Notes: generated by a model from the letters alone, not told the origin. 10,093 nucleotides of DNA from an uncultured Flammeovirgaceae bacterium (GCA_937138955.1 CAKZPJ010000099.1:1-10093); one strand, 5' to 3'; shown: positions 1 to 7,750, numbered from the stretch's first letter. Translations and numbers: made by a program.

Positions 1-229
1 AACCAAATACCCCTGATTCTTTGTCATAAAAGGCTTCTGGAAACACTTCTAGCAAAGGCTGCGCTTTCTCAGTTTGTACTTTAGTAGCAAGTGCAGGCAG
101 CTTTTGCTGCTGGTAGTAGGTGAGGATGTTATTAAGCTGTTCAACCGTTTTCGCTTGGCCAAAAATTACTTCAGGGAAACCCAAACGGTCTTTCCGATCT
201 AGGTCGATGTTAAAGTTATCATCACTCAT
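1..229 (-). CDS. larB: LarB, nickel-pincer cofactor biosynthesis carboxylase/hydrolase (N-terminal part only)
   Basis: The reading frame runs off the left edge, so only about 76 N-terminal residues are visible. The segment GFPEVIFGQAKTVEQ near residues 17-31, followed by LPALATKVQTEKA, matches the N-terminal signature of LarB. LarB carboxylates the pyridinium ring of nicotinic acid adenine dinucleotide and hydrolyses its phosphoanhydride bond, the first step towards the nickel-pincer nucleotide cofactor of lactate racemase (family knowledge). The AIR-carboxylase-like (PurE-like) catalytic domain lies outside the window. The ATG at 227-229 sits inside the end of larE: the two frames share 8 bases (222-229), so translation is probably coupled. 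Only about 16 residues precede the GFPEVIFG motif, which seems short for LarB, but no better upstream start is evident. Family assignment is firm. Confidence 0.85.
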   Translation of the reverse strand, partial: MSDDNFNIDLDRKDRLGFPEVIFGQAKTVEQLNNILTYYQQQKLPALATKVQTEKAQPLLEVFPEAFYDKESGVFG

Positions 230-1022
230 TCAAGGCCCGATTTAATTTGCCCGATACTAAGCCTTCTCCGTCAATCGTACATAAACCAAAGCCGATCTGC
301 TTAATCTCTTCCGAAACCATTGGAAACACTGCTCGTAATTGTGCCACTTCTTTCGGTGGTACTTCAATGCGGGCTTCAGTTCCGAAGTGGCGAACCCGCA
401 CATCGGTAAATCCATGTTGATTGAGAGCAGATTCAGCGGCTTCTATTTGTTTTAGTTTTTTCGTACTAATATTATCTCCGTAGGGAACTCTGGAGCTAAG
501 GCAGGGGCTAGCGGGTTTGTTCCAGTGAGCTAAGCCTAGATGCTTGGCAATCTTTCGTACGGCTTGCTTATTAATGCCACAGTCTACGAACGGTGATGCT
601 ACGGTATGTTCATTAGCCGCTTGCAATCCCGGACGGTAGTCACCCAAATCATCGGTATTGGTGCCGTTGAGCAGCGTGTATCCCGGATACTTTTTCTTCA
701 GTGAGGTGAGAGCAATATATAAATGGTTTTTACAGAAGTAGCAGCGATTAGCGGGGTTTTGTAGGTAGTTCTTGTCGTTCAGCTCATCGGTACGAATAAT
801 TTCTAGTTTAATGCCGTATTTCTGACAGAAATCTATCGCTAAATCTAAATCGCGCTGTTTTAAGCTGGCGGAAGCCGAAATGCAGCCAATAGCTTTGTCA
901 CCCAGAAAGTAATGCGATAGGTACAATACTAGGCTAGAGTCAATGCCCCCAGAAAAAGCGGTGATTGTTTGCTTTCGCTGTTTATACCATACCTCCAATG
1001 CTTCTAAATATTCTTCTACCAT
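222..1022 (-). CDS. larE: LarE, ATP-dependent sulfur transferase for the nickel-pincer cofactor
   Basis: A 266-residue protein, close to the usual LarE length of about 270. The N-terminal PP-loop ATP-pyrophosphatase motif SGGIDSS is at residues 24-30, GTNTDDLGDYRPG at about 120-132, and the LarE signature PASPCLSSRVPYG around residues 170-182. LarE adenylates the pyridinium carboxylates made by LarB and inserts sulfur there. In the Lactiplantibacillus enzyme the sulfur comes from a sacrificial cysteine; Cys174 here lies in the corresponding motif. This protein also has a CYFC pair (Cys94, Cys97), giving three candidate ligands as in the [4Fe-4S]-dependent LarE described from Thermotoga, so it may use a cluster-bound sulfide rather than destroying itself (inference). 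The ATG at 1020-1022 gives full family length, preceded by a weak GGGA. It overlaps larB by 8 bases; larC and larA are not in view. Confidence 0.93.
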   Translation of the reverse strand: MVEEYLEALEVWYKQRKQTITAFSGGIDSSLVLYLSHYFLGDKAIGCISASASLKQRDLDLAIDFCQKYGIKLEIIRTDELNDKNYLQNPANRCYFCKNHLYIALTSLKKKYPGYTLLNGTNTDDLGDYRPGLQAANEHTVASPFVDCGINKQAVRKIAKHLGLAHWNKPASPCLSSRVPYGDNISTKKLKQIEAAESALNQHGFTDVRVRHFGTEARIEVPPKEVAQLRAVFPMVSEEIKQIGFGLCTIDGEGLVSGKLNRALNE

Positions 1023-1080
1023 ACTGTCCCAGCGGTTGTGTAATAATAATATCCAAACCTCAAACTATCTAAAGTTCAGC

Positions 1081-1131
1081 AGACTATCAAGGAGATTGAC
1101 GCTAATAGTGCGTTAATCTCCCTGATAGTCT
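1081..1131 (-). terminator. Long hairpin between the oxidoreductase gene and larE
   Basis: Two 22-base arms (1081-1102 and 1110-1131) pair at 20 of 22 positions around a 7-base loop. One imperfection would be a G-U wobble in minus-strand RNA and the other a C-A mismatch. The hairpin starts 18 bases after the oxidoreductase stop codon and ends about 58 bases before the larE start, which fits a transcription terminator. No uninterrupted U-tract follows in the minus-strand RNA, so it could instead protect RNA ends or be a leader structure. A weak promoter-like pair for larE (TTG at 1088-1090 and TAGTTTG at 1061-1067, 20 bases apart, minus strand) partly overlaps the arm. Confidence 0.6.
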
Positions 1132-1149
1132 GGAAGCAGGGTGCCAAAT

Positions 1150-2520
1150 CTATACCGTATACTTTTTGAATACGCTATCCCAAGGGTCGCGCATGGGGCG
1201 GGAAAGTAACTGATTGGCTGCAAAATTATCGACGAATGTTTCTTCTTGTGGATTCCAATCTAAGTCTTGCTGAAGCATCATAGCAATGTTGCCCAAATGA
1301 GCGATAGAAATAGAACGATGCGCTACCTCCGCCGGAGCAATAGTTTCTTCTCGGGATAATACACAATCGATAAAATTGCGGAAATGGTTATCGCTTTTGT
1401 AAAGATGAATTTCGTCCGGCCCAATCTCTGCATCTAATAAGCTCTGGGGGTCAGCATCGTGTCCACCCCGGTTAGCCCAAACGCTGCCCTCGCTTCCAGT
1501 GAACTTAATTCCGCGCCCTTCCTGACTAGTAACAACCAGTTTTAATCCATTCTCGTAGAGACATTCAAAATGAAACTCGGTAGCGGTATTCCAAACTGGA
1601 TGATCCGACCAAGTGGCTTTGGCATTCTGAATTTTTACCGGCCCAGTATACTCGGTATCCATACCCCACTGGGCAATATCCGGGTGATGCCCTCCCCAGT
1701 CGGTGACCATTCCGCCGGAGTAATCCAGTATCCATCGGAAATTGACGTGCGTACGAGCCGGGCAGTACGGCGCTTCGGGAGCGGGTCCTAACCACATATC
1801 GTAGTCAAAGCCCTTGGGTACCGGAACAGTCTCGGTAAGGTGACCGGTTTTGCCAAAATCGGGTGTGCCGGGGGGAAGGCTACAAGTTACTGTCTGTAGT
1901 TCTCCGATCTTGCCATTTCTTACTAGCTCACAAATCCGGCGGAAGTTCTCATTAGAGCGTTGCTGACTACCGGTTTGGAAAACTACCTGGTGTTTTTTGA
2001 CCGCATCACTCATGGCTCGGCCTTCCTCAACCGTGAGTGCTAGTGGCTTCTGGCAGTAAATATCCTTACCCGCTGCTGCTGCCATCAGTACGGGAATAGC
2101 GTGCCAGTGGTCAGGAGTAACAATCTCTACCGCATCTATATCGTCTCGTGCAATTACATCTCTAAAGTCCTCAAACCCTTGGCACGATTCATATTTTTTG
2201 CCGTGCTTCTCGCTGTAGAAATCGTCAACCAGTTGCATAATAAACTCTCGCCCAGCTACTTTGCCATTCCAGTACCCGTCGCTTTTTTTGTTCACATCGC
2301 AGACTGTGGTGATCTGAACCCGTTCGTCGGATAAGAAGCTTTTAACATCGTTCCCGGCCTGATTCCCAGCACCAATAAAAGCGATGTTGATTCGTTCGGA
2401 AGGAGCTACGTGCCCATTTTTGCCTAACGCTGAGGCAGGAATGATAGTGGGGGCCGCAATAATTGCTGATGTTGCAGTTCCGATTTTTTTAATAAATGAC
2501 CTTCTGTTACTATTTAACAT
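1150..2520 (-). CDS. Tat-exported Gfo/Idh/MocA-family NAD(P)-dependent oxidoreductase
   Basis: A 456-residue protein. The ATG at 2520 is chosen because it is followed at once by a twin-arginine signal (RRSFIKK at residues 6-12, a hydrophobic stretch, then PASA around residue 30); the in-frame start at 2607 would bury this signal behind 29 extra residues. The Rossmann nucleotide-binding motif GAGNQAG is at 50-56, TPDHWH at 135-140 and GGHHPDIAQW at 276-285, all typical of Gfo/Idh/MocA enzymes, which oxidise or epimerise sugars and polyols in the periplasm with a tightly held cofactor. The usual EKP motif reads QKP (157-159): the lysine and proline are kept, the glutamate is replaced. The substrate cannot be deduced. 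The gene is flanked by a hairpin on each side and has its own candidate promoter, so it is probably transcribed alone. Confidence 0.92.
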   Translation of the reverse strand: MLNSNRRSFIKKIGTATSAIIAAPTIIPASALGKNGHVAPSERINIAFIGAGNQAGNDVKSFLSDERVQITTVCDVNKKSDGYWNGKVAGREFIMQLVDDFYSEKHGKKYESCQGFEDFRDVIARDDIDAVEIVTPDHWHAIPVLMAAAAGKDIYCQKPLALTVEEGRAMSDAVKKHQVVFQTGSQQRSNENFRRICELVRNGKIGELQTVTCSLPPGTPDFGKTGHLTETVPVPKGFDYDMWLGPAPEAPYCPARTHVNFRWILDYSGGMVTDWGGHHPDIAQWGMDTEYTGPVKIQNAKATWSDHPVWNTATEFHFECLYENGLKLVVTSQEGRGIKFTGSEGSVWANRGGHDADPQSLLDAEIGPDEIHLYKSDNHFRNFIDCVLSREETIAPAEVAHRSISIAHLGNIAMMLQQDLDWNPQEETFVDNFAANQLLSRPMRDPWDSVFKKYTV

Positions 2521-2576
2521 GGTAGGAGGTTGTTCTTTAGTTAACTGCTCACTCAATAGTACGAATGAGCTTAAAC

Positions 2577-2608
2577 GAAAAGTAAAATAATCAGCTACCA
2601 TTCCCAAA
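2577..2608 (-). promoter_or_regulatory. Candidate Bacteroidota-type promoter of the oxidoreductase gene
   Basis: On the minus strand TTTG (2605-2608) is followed after 20 bases by TACTTTTC (2577-2584), which matches 7 of 8 positions of the TANNTTTG -7 element of Bacteroidota housekeeping promoters. It would place the transcript start about 50 bases before the ATG at 2520 and inside the N-terminal extension rejected for that gene. No Shine-Dalgarno sequence precedes the ATG, as usual in this phylum. Pattern match only. Confidence 0.4.
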
Positions 2609-2660
2609 TTTTACGTGGTATCTATCTCAATTTACGCAGCAATTAGCGTCATGTGCGGAT

Positions 2661-2698
2661 TATAAAATAAAGAGGGTAGTCTAAATCAGACTACCCTC
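2661..2698 (-). terminator. Rho-independent terminator of the beta-propeller lipoprotein gene
   Basis: A perfect 11-bp stem (GAGGGTAGTCT at 2672-2682 with its complement at 2688-2698) has a 5-base loop. In minus-strand RNA it is followed directly by a U-rich tail, UUUAUUUUAUA. It lies about 30 bases after the lipoprotein stop codon and insulates the oxidoreductase promoter downstream. Confidence 0.88.
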
Positions 2699-2728
2699 AG
2701 TTTACTCCACTGCTAATTTACTTCACTA

Positions 2729-4036
2729 CTAAAACTGGATAAAGCGAAGAGCGCGTTCGCCAAACTGGGAAATGTATAGGCGGCGACGAGTTGCATCGGC
2801 GGCAATACCATTGGGGTTAGAAAAAGTGGCATCGTCTATCAGACCATCATTACTACCATTGGCACCGGTACCGGCCAAAGTACTTATCTGCCCATCCATT
2901 GTAATTTTAAAAATCTTATTATCGCCAATCCCGGTGGCGTAAATATCCCCTTCAAATAGGGTAATATAGCCGATGGCAAAGAACTCTACCAAGTCAGGGA
3001 TTTGAGCGATCAGGCTAATATCGCCGCTATCAGGAGTTACTTGATAGATTGATCCGTCGTAGAAATTGGCGGTGATGATATGACCGGTTTCGTCTATGTC
3101 GATGCCTACACAACCAAACAGGCGATTGTCTTGAGCTACTACGGAAACTGTACCGTCAGGGGCGATTTTATGAAGCAGCGGCCCAGCAAAATTGGCGATG
3201 TACAGGTTATCATTATCATCTACAGCAACTCCCGAAGGCCAAGCGGGTAGGGTAGCTATTTCGGCAGTGCTGCCATCGGGTGTTACTCGGACTACTTTTC
3301 CGTCAACCCCATCGCCACCATTCTCGTGGGTGAAGTAGAAGTTGCCCTGGCTATCCATTCCGCCCCCCATGGGAGCTACAAATCCGGTAGCTTTTTCGCT
3401 TACTACTCCTTCGGGAGTGACTGAAAATACTTTCGTACCTAAACCAATTTGCAGATCATCGTCAAATACCCCAAAGTCAGACGCAATAATAGTTCCGTCG
3501 GTGGCTACATATAGACCATCACTAGCGGTAAAATCGGGAATAAGTGTTTCTACTAGTAACCCCTCACTTAGCTGGAAAGCAGCATTAGCTTGAGTGATAG
3601 CAACAAATGGGGTTTCTTCAAATGTACCTACACTGGCTACGTAGATCACATAGCTTTGGGAAGCATCAAAATCTTTTCCTAGTGCATCGGTCTGATCAGG
3701 CCCTAAACGTACCGTGTACTCACTTTCAGTATTGTCAACCAAGGTTTGCTGCTCAGCCGTAAGGCCACTAACTATTTGTTCAGTTACCGACGCGGTATCG
3801 TCGACTTGGGCGAAAAAGAGACTAAATCGATCAACGTCGCCCGACTGCGTGGGGGCTTCAAAGCGTATTTCAATGTCAGCGGGATTGTCTAGATTTCCTC
3901 GGTCGGCCAGCTGTATGTTCTGAGCTACTAATTCTGCAGTAGGAATAACTGGGCCATCCGCAGTATCGTCTTCGGTACAGGCAAGTAACCCAAATGTGAG
4001 GATAAATAGAAAAAGGTTGTGTGAGAATAGTTTCAT
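2729..4036 (-). CDS. Surface lipoprotein with a six-bladed NHL/SMP-30-like beta-propeller
   Basis: A 435-residue lipoprotein. A lysine-containing N-terminus and hydrophobic core end in the lipobox LLAC (Cys20). The following TEDD is acidic, like the lipoprotein export signals that send Bacteroidota lipoproteins to the cell surface (inference). Residues about 30-150 are beta-rich and may form a fibronectin-III-like or similar sandwich. From about 155 to the end there are repeats of the NHL/SMP-30 type, such as PSGVAVDDNDNLYIANF, KVVRVTPDG and PNGIAADATRRRLYISQFG, enough for a six-bladed propeller. Such propellers bind sugars, lactones or proteins; which of these applies cannot be told. It lies 68 bases behind the AraC regulator and may serve the nearby outer-membrane receptor as a surface partner. 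The ATG at 4034-4036 abuts an inverted repeat that could control translation. Confidence 0.88.
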   Translation of the reverse strand: MKLFSHNLFLFILTFGLLACTEDDTADGPVIPTAELVAQNIQLADRGNLDNPADIEIRFEAPTQSGDVDRFSLFFAQVDDTASVTEQIVSGLTAEQQTLVDNTESEYTVRLGPDQTDALGKDFDASQSYVIYVASVGTFEETPFVAITQANAAFQLSEGLLVETLIPDFTASDGLYVATDGTIIASDFGVFDDDLQIGLGTKVFSVTPEGVVSEKATGFVAPMGGGMDSQGNFYFTHENGGDGVDGKVVRVTPDGSTAEIATLPAWPSGVAVDDNDNLYIANFAGPLLHKIAPDGTVSVVAQDNRLFGCVGIDIDETGHIITANFYDGSIYQVTPDSGDISLIAQIPDLVEFFAIGYITLFEGDIYATGIGDNKIFKITMDGQISTLAGTGANGSNDGLIDDATFSNPNGIAADATRRRLYISQFGERALRFIQF

Positions 4037-4067
4037 GTGTTTGTGAGATTAAGTTTTCACAAAACAC
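4037..4067 (-). promoter_or_regulatory. Inverted repeat directly abutting the lipoprotein start codon
   Basis: The arms GTGTTTGTGA (4037-4046) and TCACAAAACAC (4057-4067) are complementary over 10 bp with one bulged base, and are separated by 10 bases. In the minus-strand mRNA the stem ends at the base before the AUG, so the whole ribosome-binding region would be paired. It may be a translational control hairpin, or, as DNA, a two-half-site operator whose halves are about two helical turns apart. The rest of the 68-base gap holds a small stem (AAGGC at 4081-4085, GCCTT at 4089-4093) 12 bases after the regulator's stop codon, with no U-tract, at best a weak terminator. Confidence 0.5.
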
Positions 4068-4104
4068 CGAAACCAAGGCTAAGGCCACGCCTTTCTCCTC
4101 ACAA

Positions 4105-5232
4105 CTACGTGTTGTTGTACCCATTGCTACTCCTATCGTTCACAAATTGGGAGGGTGTAAATCCGGTTTCAGCTTTAAAGGAGGTGTTGAAGGCTGACTT
4201 GGAGCTAAAGCCTGAATCAAACGCTAAACCGAGTAGTGTTTTTTGTTCGTATTCCTTATTCTTCACCCGCCGGACAAAGGACTGCACCCGGTATTTGTTA
4301 ACGTACTTATAAAATGTGGTCTGATACACCTGATTCAGCAGCCAGCTTAGGTTGTTGGGCGAGGTATCGATCATATCGGCCAGTTTCTTGAGCGTAAGAT
4401 CGTCTTGCAAGTACACATGCTCTTCTTCCATATAAAACTGAAGCCGTTTTTTCAACCGTTGCTCTGTAACAATATCTAGTCGGTTGCGCTTAACTTTAGC
4501 TTTAGGATATATGTGTACCCGAAAAATTTCGGGCTGTCGTAAGCTGTAGTAGCCGATGAGGTAGGTGAGAATCGGAATTGCTACCCAGAAGGTGTTATAA
4601 TTTAGCATGGGTAAATAGTTTTGGAAAACATAAACGGAGATAAAACTAATGAGCCAAAGCAGTCCGATAATAGCCAGAAATCCTACGACAATCATAGTGA
4701 AGGGGAGGGCGGATTGAGGAAACGAGATTTGTTGATCCTTTATTCGCCGGTAGGTTTGTGTGAGCCGGAAAATTCGGGAAAGGTAGACAAATAGTGAAAT
4801 TATACCCCCGGCCTCAACCGCTAGAAAGACATACTGAAAATATTCTCCCTGATATAATTGAACAAAATATTCCAAGTCTAAGCTAAGTGTCCAAAGAAAT
4901 AATCCTAGGTTCAGTAGGGCAGGTATATATTCCCAGACTCGAAGTGTGAGCTGATCAGTTTTTTGTAGAAACAACAGGTGAAAGTAACTGTATAGCCAAG
5001 GACCAAACAGAAAGATGGTTGTATCGGCCAGAATGGCAAATCGCCACACCCATAGCTCTTGGACTCGAAACAATGCAACCCGCCCAAAGAGCATGAGTAC
5101 TGCAATTAACAAACAGCGGGTTATCAACTGATTGGCTTCCACATTGCGGTTTTGCAACGACTGCAAAGCTATTACCAAAAATAACCCCTGACTGATGCCT
5201 AGGAACAGTAGAATATCAAAAAATGAGTACAT
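4105..5232 (-). CDS. Membrane-anchored AraC-family transcriptional regulator
   Basis: A 375-residue protein. The first 240 or so residues hold about seven hydrophobic segments, beginning with FFDILLFLGISQGLFLVIAL, then segments near 36-57, 62-91, 100-120, 133-157, 173-202 and 215-232. The C-terminal part from about residue 256 is an AraC/XylS DNA-binding domain with two helix-turn-helix units: LTLKKLADMIDTSPNNLSWL (about 279-298) and a second around 332-363 that includes LAFDSGFSSKSAFNTSFK and ends TGFTPSQF, the classic AraC signature. Regulators of this build are common in Bacteroidota and are thought to sense a signal at or in the cytoplasmic membrane. It lies 89 bases downstream of the TonB-dependent receptor and upstream of the lipoprotein, all on one strand, so it probably controls one or both (inference). 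The ligand is unknown. The ATG at 5230-5232 opens directly into the first membrane segment. Confidence 0.92.
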   Translation of the reverse strand: MYSFFDILLFLGISQGLFLVIALQSLQNRNVEANQLITRCLLIAVLMLFGRVALFRVQELWVWRFAILADTTIFLFGPWLYSYFHLLFLQKTDQLTLRVWEYIPALLNLGLFLWTLSLDLEYFVQLYQGEYFQYVFLAVEAGGIISLFVYLSRIFRLTQTYRRIKDQQISFPQSALPFTMIVVGFLAIIGLLWLISFISVYVFQNYLPMLNYNTFWVAIPILTYLIGYYSLRQPEIFRVHIYPKAKVKRNRLDIVTEQRLKKRLQFYMEEEHVYLQDDLTLKKLADMIDTSPNNLSWLLNQVYQTTFYKYVNKYRVQSFVRRVKNKEYEQKTLLGLAFDSGFSSKSAFNTSFKAETGFTPSQFVNDRSSNGYNNT

Positions 5233-5295
5233 AAAAGCAAGAAATCCAACTGTGAATATAGGAGTCCGAATTGGAAGAAACGCTCGTTTGTACCC

Positions 5296-5313
5296 AAAAA
5301 GCCTTGCTAAGGC
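5296..5313 (-). terminator. Rho-independent terminator after the TonB-dependent receptor gene
   Basis: Minus-strand RNA reads GCCUU-AGC-AAGGC followed by UUUUU, a short 5-bp stem with a 3-base loop and a U-run, 8 bases after the receptor stop codon. The stem is short and the U-run is only five long, so termination may be partial and leave some read-through into the AraC gene 64 bases further on. Confidence 0.65.
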
Positions 5314-5321
5314 ACTTAAGT

Positions 5322-7750
5322 TTAGTTATTGTCACCAGCACGCTGCCGAAGTTCATCGGAAGCAGTACCGCGACGACGGGCTTGTTTGATCTTTTGGTTG
5401 CCAAATCGGTAAGAAAGGTTCAGCCGAATAACCCGCGATTCCCACTTGTTATATACATCGGTATTGATATCGCCCTGCTGAATGCTTACCCGATTTTCTC
5501 GGATATTGAAAATGTCGTTCCAACTGGCTTGGGCCTTAAATCGCCCCCAGGTTTTAGATACGCCCGCGTCGATCTGGTACTGCTCGCTAATTTCAAACAT
5601 ACCCCACAGAACCGGGGAAGTATAGAAACCGCTTAGTTCTAGCTTCATCTCGCCAGGTAAAGAAAAGGTGTTTTGCAGGCGGGCGTTGTAGCTAAACTGA
5701 CTCTTATCAATCTGCCCGCCCTCAGAAAACGGTGATTGCACGTCGTTATAGAATCCGGTAGCGTTCAGGTTAAGCACCCACCAATCATTCAGCGGCAGCG
5801 GGGCGGCCATGTTCACGCTGTAGTTTTCAATCAAATCCAGGTTGGTGGTCGTCTGGAAAGTAAGCTGGTTCGCTTCGTCTTGTTCCAGTACCTGAGTGAT
5901 AGCGTCACTGGTTCGATTGTAGTTCAGCGTGACGAATACTGCATTGCGGTAGCCGTAGGTTAGGCCAAAAGCGTTAGTATACTGCGGATTTAGAAATGGG
6001 TTGCCCCGCTCGAAGGTAAAGCGATCTAAGAAGAACTCAAACGGGTTGAGATTTCCGTAGTTGGGCCGATCAATTCGGCGGCTGTAGGAAAGAGATAAAC
6101 TATACTGATCTTGCTGAGTGTAAGAAAAGCTGGCACTCGGAAATAGATTGAAGTAGTTTCGTTGTACCGTACTATCCAGAGTTACCGAGTAGCCTTGAGA
6201 ATAGGTGTTTTCACCGCGCAGTCCAAGCTGCATTTGCCATTGTTCACCCCACTTTTTTTGCACATTTGCGTAGGTCGCCAAAATATCTTCCTCGTACTCA
6301 AACTGATTGCTTCGCTGCGGATCAATCACCAACTCACCGTCTTCTTCAGTACGAAAATCTAGTAGATTATCAGTAGTTACTGAGCTAGATTTAGCTCCTA
6401 TTTCCAGTCCCCAATCACCGAAAATAGTTCGACTGTAATCCGCCTGTAGCGCTAGAATATCAATATCAGAATCAGTGGCGGTACGAACTAGTAAGGGTGG
6501 CTCAGCCGTTGATCCCTCATTGCTGAAGTAGAAATTGTCATTATTCTGACGACTGTCACCCTTCCACTGCGAATAATCAGCATCGAGGGTTAGCTCACTA
6601 TTGTCTTGCAACTGATGCTTGAAGTTGAGATTATAGGTTAGGTTGTTCCAATTGTTACGATTGCGATTTTGAGCATTTAAGCCGTCGTAAGGATTGTCGT
6701 ACACCCCATCCAGACGAGTAATATTATCGCCCCGGCTGTTCCAGTTACCCACGTTACCGTTCACCAAGACTCCTAGCGTGCTGCGTTCGCTAATGAACCA
6801 ATCGGCCCCGCCCCGAAAGTTATTACTCCGTACCCAACTAACTTGATCAGAGGTTTGATCAAAAATGGTGATGCCTTCGGGAGTAGGGAGGCGGCGGAAG
6901 ATACTATTGGTTTGGTAGCGTTGGTTGTAGAAGTAGCTGTAGTTACCGAATACATTAATGGCGCCTTTACGATAATTTAAGTTGACGCTGGGAGAGGCTT
7001 TCGGATAGCGACCGTAGCCCAGATTCAGTCCTACCTGACCGTTAAGTCCCATAGCGGCTTGTTCTTTTCGGACAATATTGATAATTCCGGCATTGCCTTC
7101 GGCATCATACTTTGCCGGAGGATTGTCCATAATCTCAATTTTCTCAATATTTTCTGCCGGGGTACTTTCCAGCAGTCGCATCAGGTCACTATCGGATAAG
7201 TAGGTGGGTTTACCATCCAAATAAATAAGCACGTTTGATTTTCCCTTCACACTTACATTACCATTTTGATCGACAATTACTCCGGGTGATTTTTCCAGTA
7301 CCTCCTGTGCGGTGCCATTCTGAAGGATAGGGCTGGACTCTACATTGAGCACAATGGCATTGGATGTAACTTCAATCATGGGTTTAGTGGCCGAGACAAT
7401 TACTTCCCCTAACTTAGTGGTAGCTTCGGAAAGCTGGATGTTAGTGAGTGTTTGAGGTATTTGTTTGGTGGTGAATGCTTCGGAGAAAAAGCTTTGGTAA
7501 CCCACCATCTGAGCGGATACGCGGTAAGATCCTTCTTTGAATTCTAGCTGATAGGCACCAGTTGTATCAGTTACACTGCCCTTAATTAGGGAAGAATCCG
7601 CCGCTGATAGCAATAGGACATTTACGAAAGGTAGCGGCTCGCCCGCTTGATCGCGAACGTAACCTTGTAAGCTAGTATTGGATTGTGCTTGTAAAAGTGA
7701 AAAGAAAAAAAAGCGCAAAGGCCAAAAATCATCAAACGAAAAGTATACAT
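5322..7750 (-). CDS. TonB-dependent outer-membrane receptor, signal peptide out of frame by one base
   Basis: About 809 residues if one base is restored. Mature-protein features in order are a carboxypeptidase-regulatory-like domain (about 28-107, e.g. LQGYVRDQAGEPLPFVNV), a plug domain (about 140-230, with SPGVIVDQNGNVSVKGK and DNPPAKYDAEGNAGIINIV), and a long beta-barrel of the PF14905 type ending LNLSYRFG and a basic tail. Such receptors carry substrates across the outer membrane with TonB energy; the substrate is not evident. The uninterrupted frame extends upstream to an ATG at 7820, but that N-terminus is not a signal peptide. The ATG at 7748-7750 begins a good one (MYTFRLMIFGLCAFF) in the neighbouring frame. 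The frames meet at a run of eight T (7705-7712); nine T would join them to SLLQAQS, a normal cleavage region. Read literally, the 7750 start stops after 42 codons (7622-7624). Possible causes are a homopolymer error, phase variation, slippage, or a real mutation. Confidence 0.88.

Noticed and set aside
2101..2334. Plus-strand open frame inside the oxidoreductase gene
   Set aside because: It mirrors the Rossmann-fold coding region on the other strand and has no supporting context.
2521..2607. In-frame N-terminal extension of the oxidoreductase starting at 2607
   Set aside because: It would place 29 residues before the twin-arginine signal, and the candidate promoter lies inside it.
4037..4067. 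A classical CRP site (TGTGA...TCACA)
   Set aside because: The half-sites are 10 bases apart instead of 6, so the geometry does not fit a CRP dimer.
4037..4312. Plus-strand open frame of 91 codons
   Set aside because: It is antisense to the AraC DNA-binding domain and spans the lipoprotein leader; no family resemblance.
5271..5636. Plus-strand open frame of 121 codons
   Set aside because: It lies antisense to the receptor's 3' end and its terminator, and its translation has no recognisable domain pattern.
7695..7719. TTG start in the receptor frame giving a very short signal peptide
   Set aside because: It would leave only about twelve residues before the cleavage region, too short for export, while a full-length signal peptide is found one frame away.
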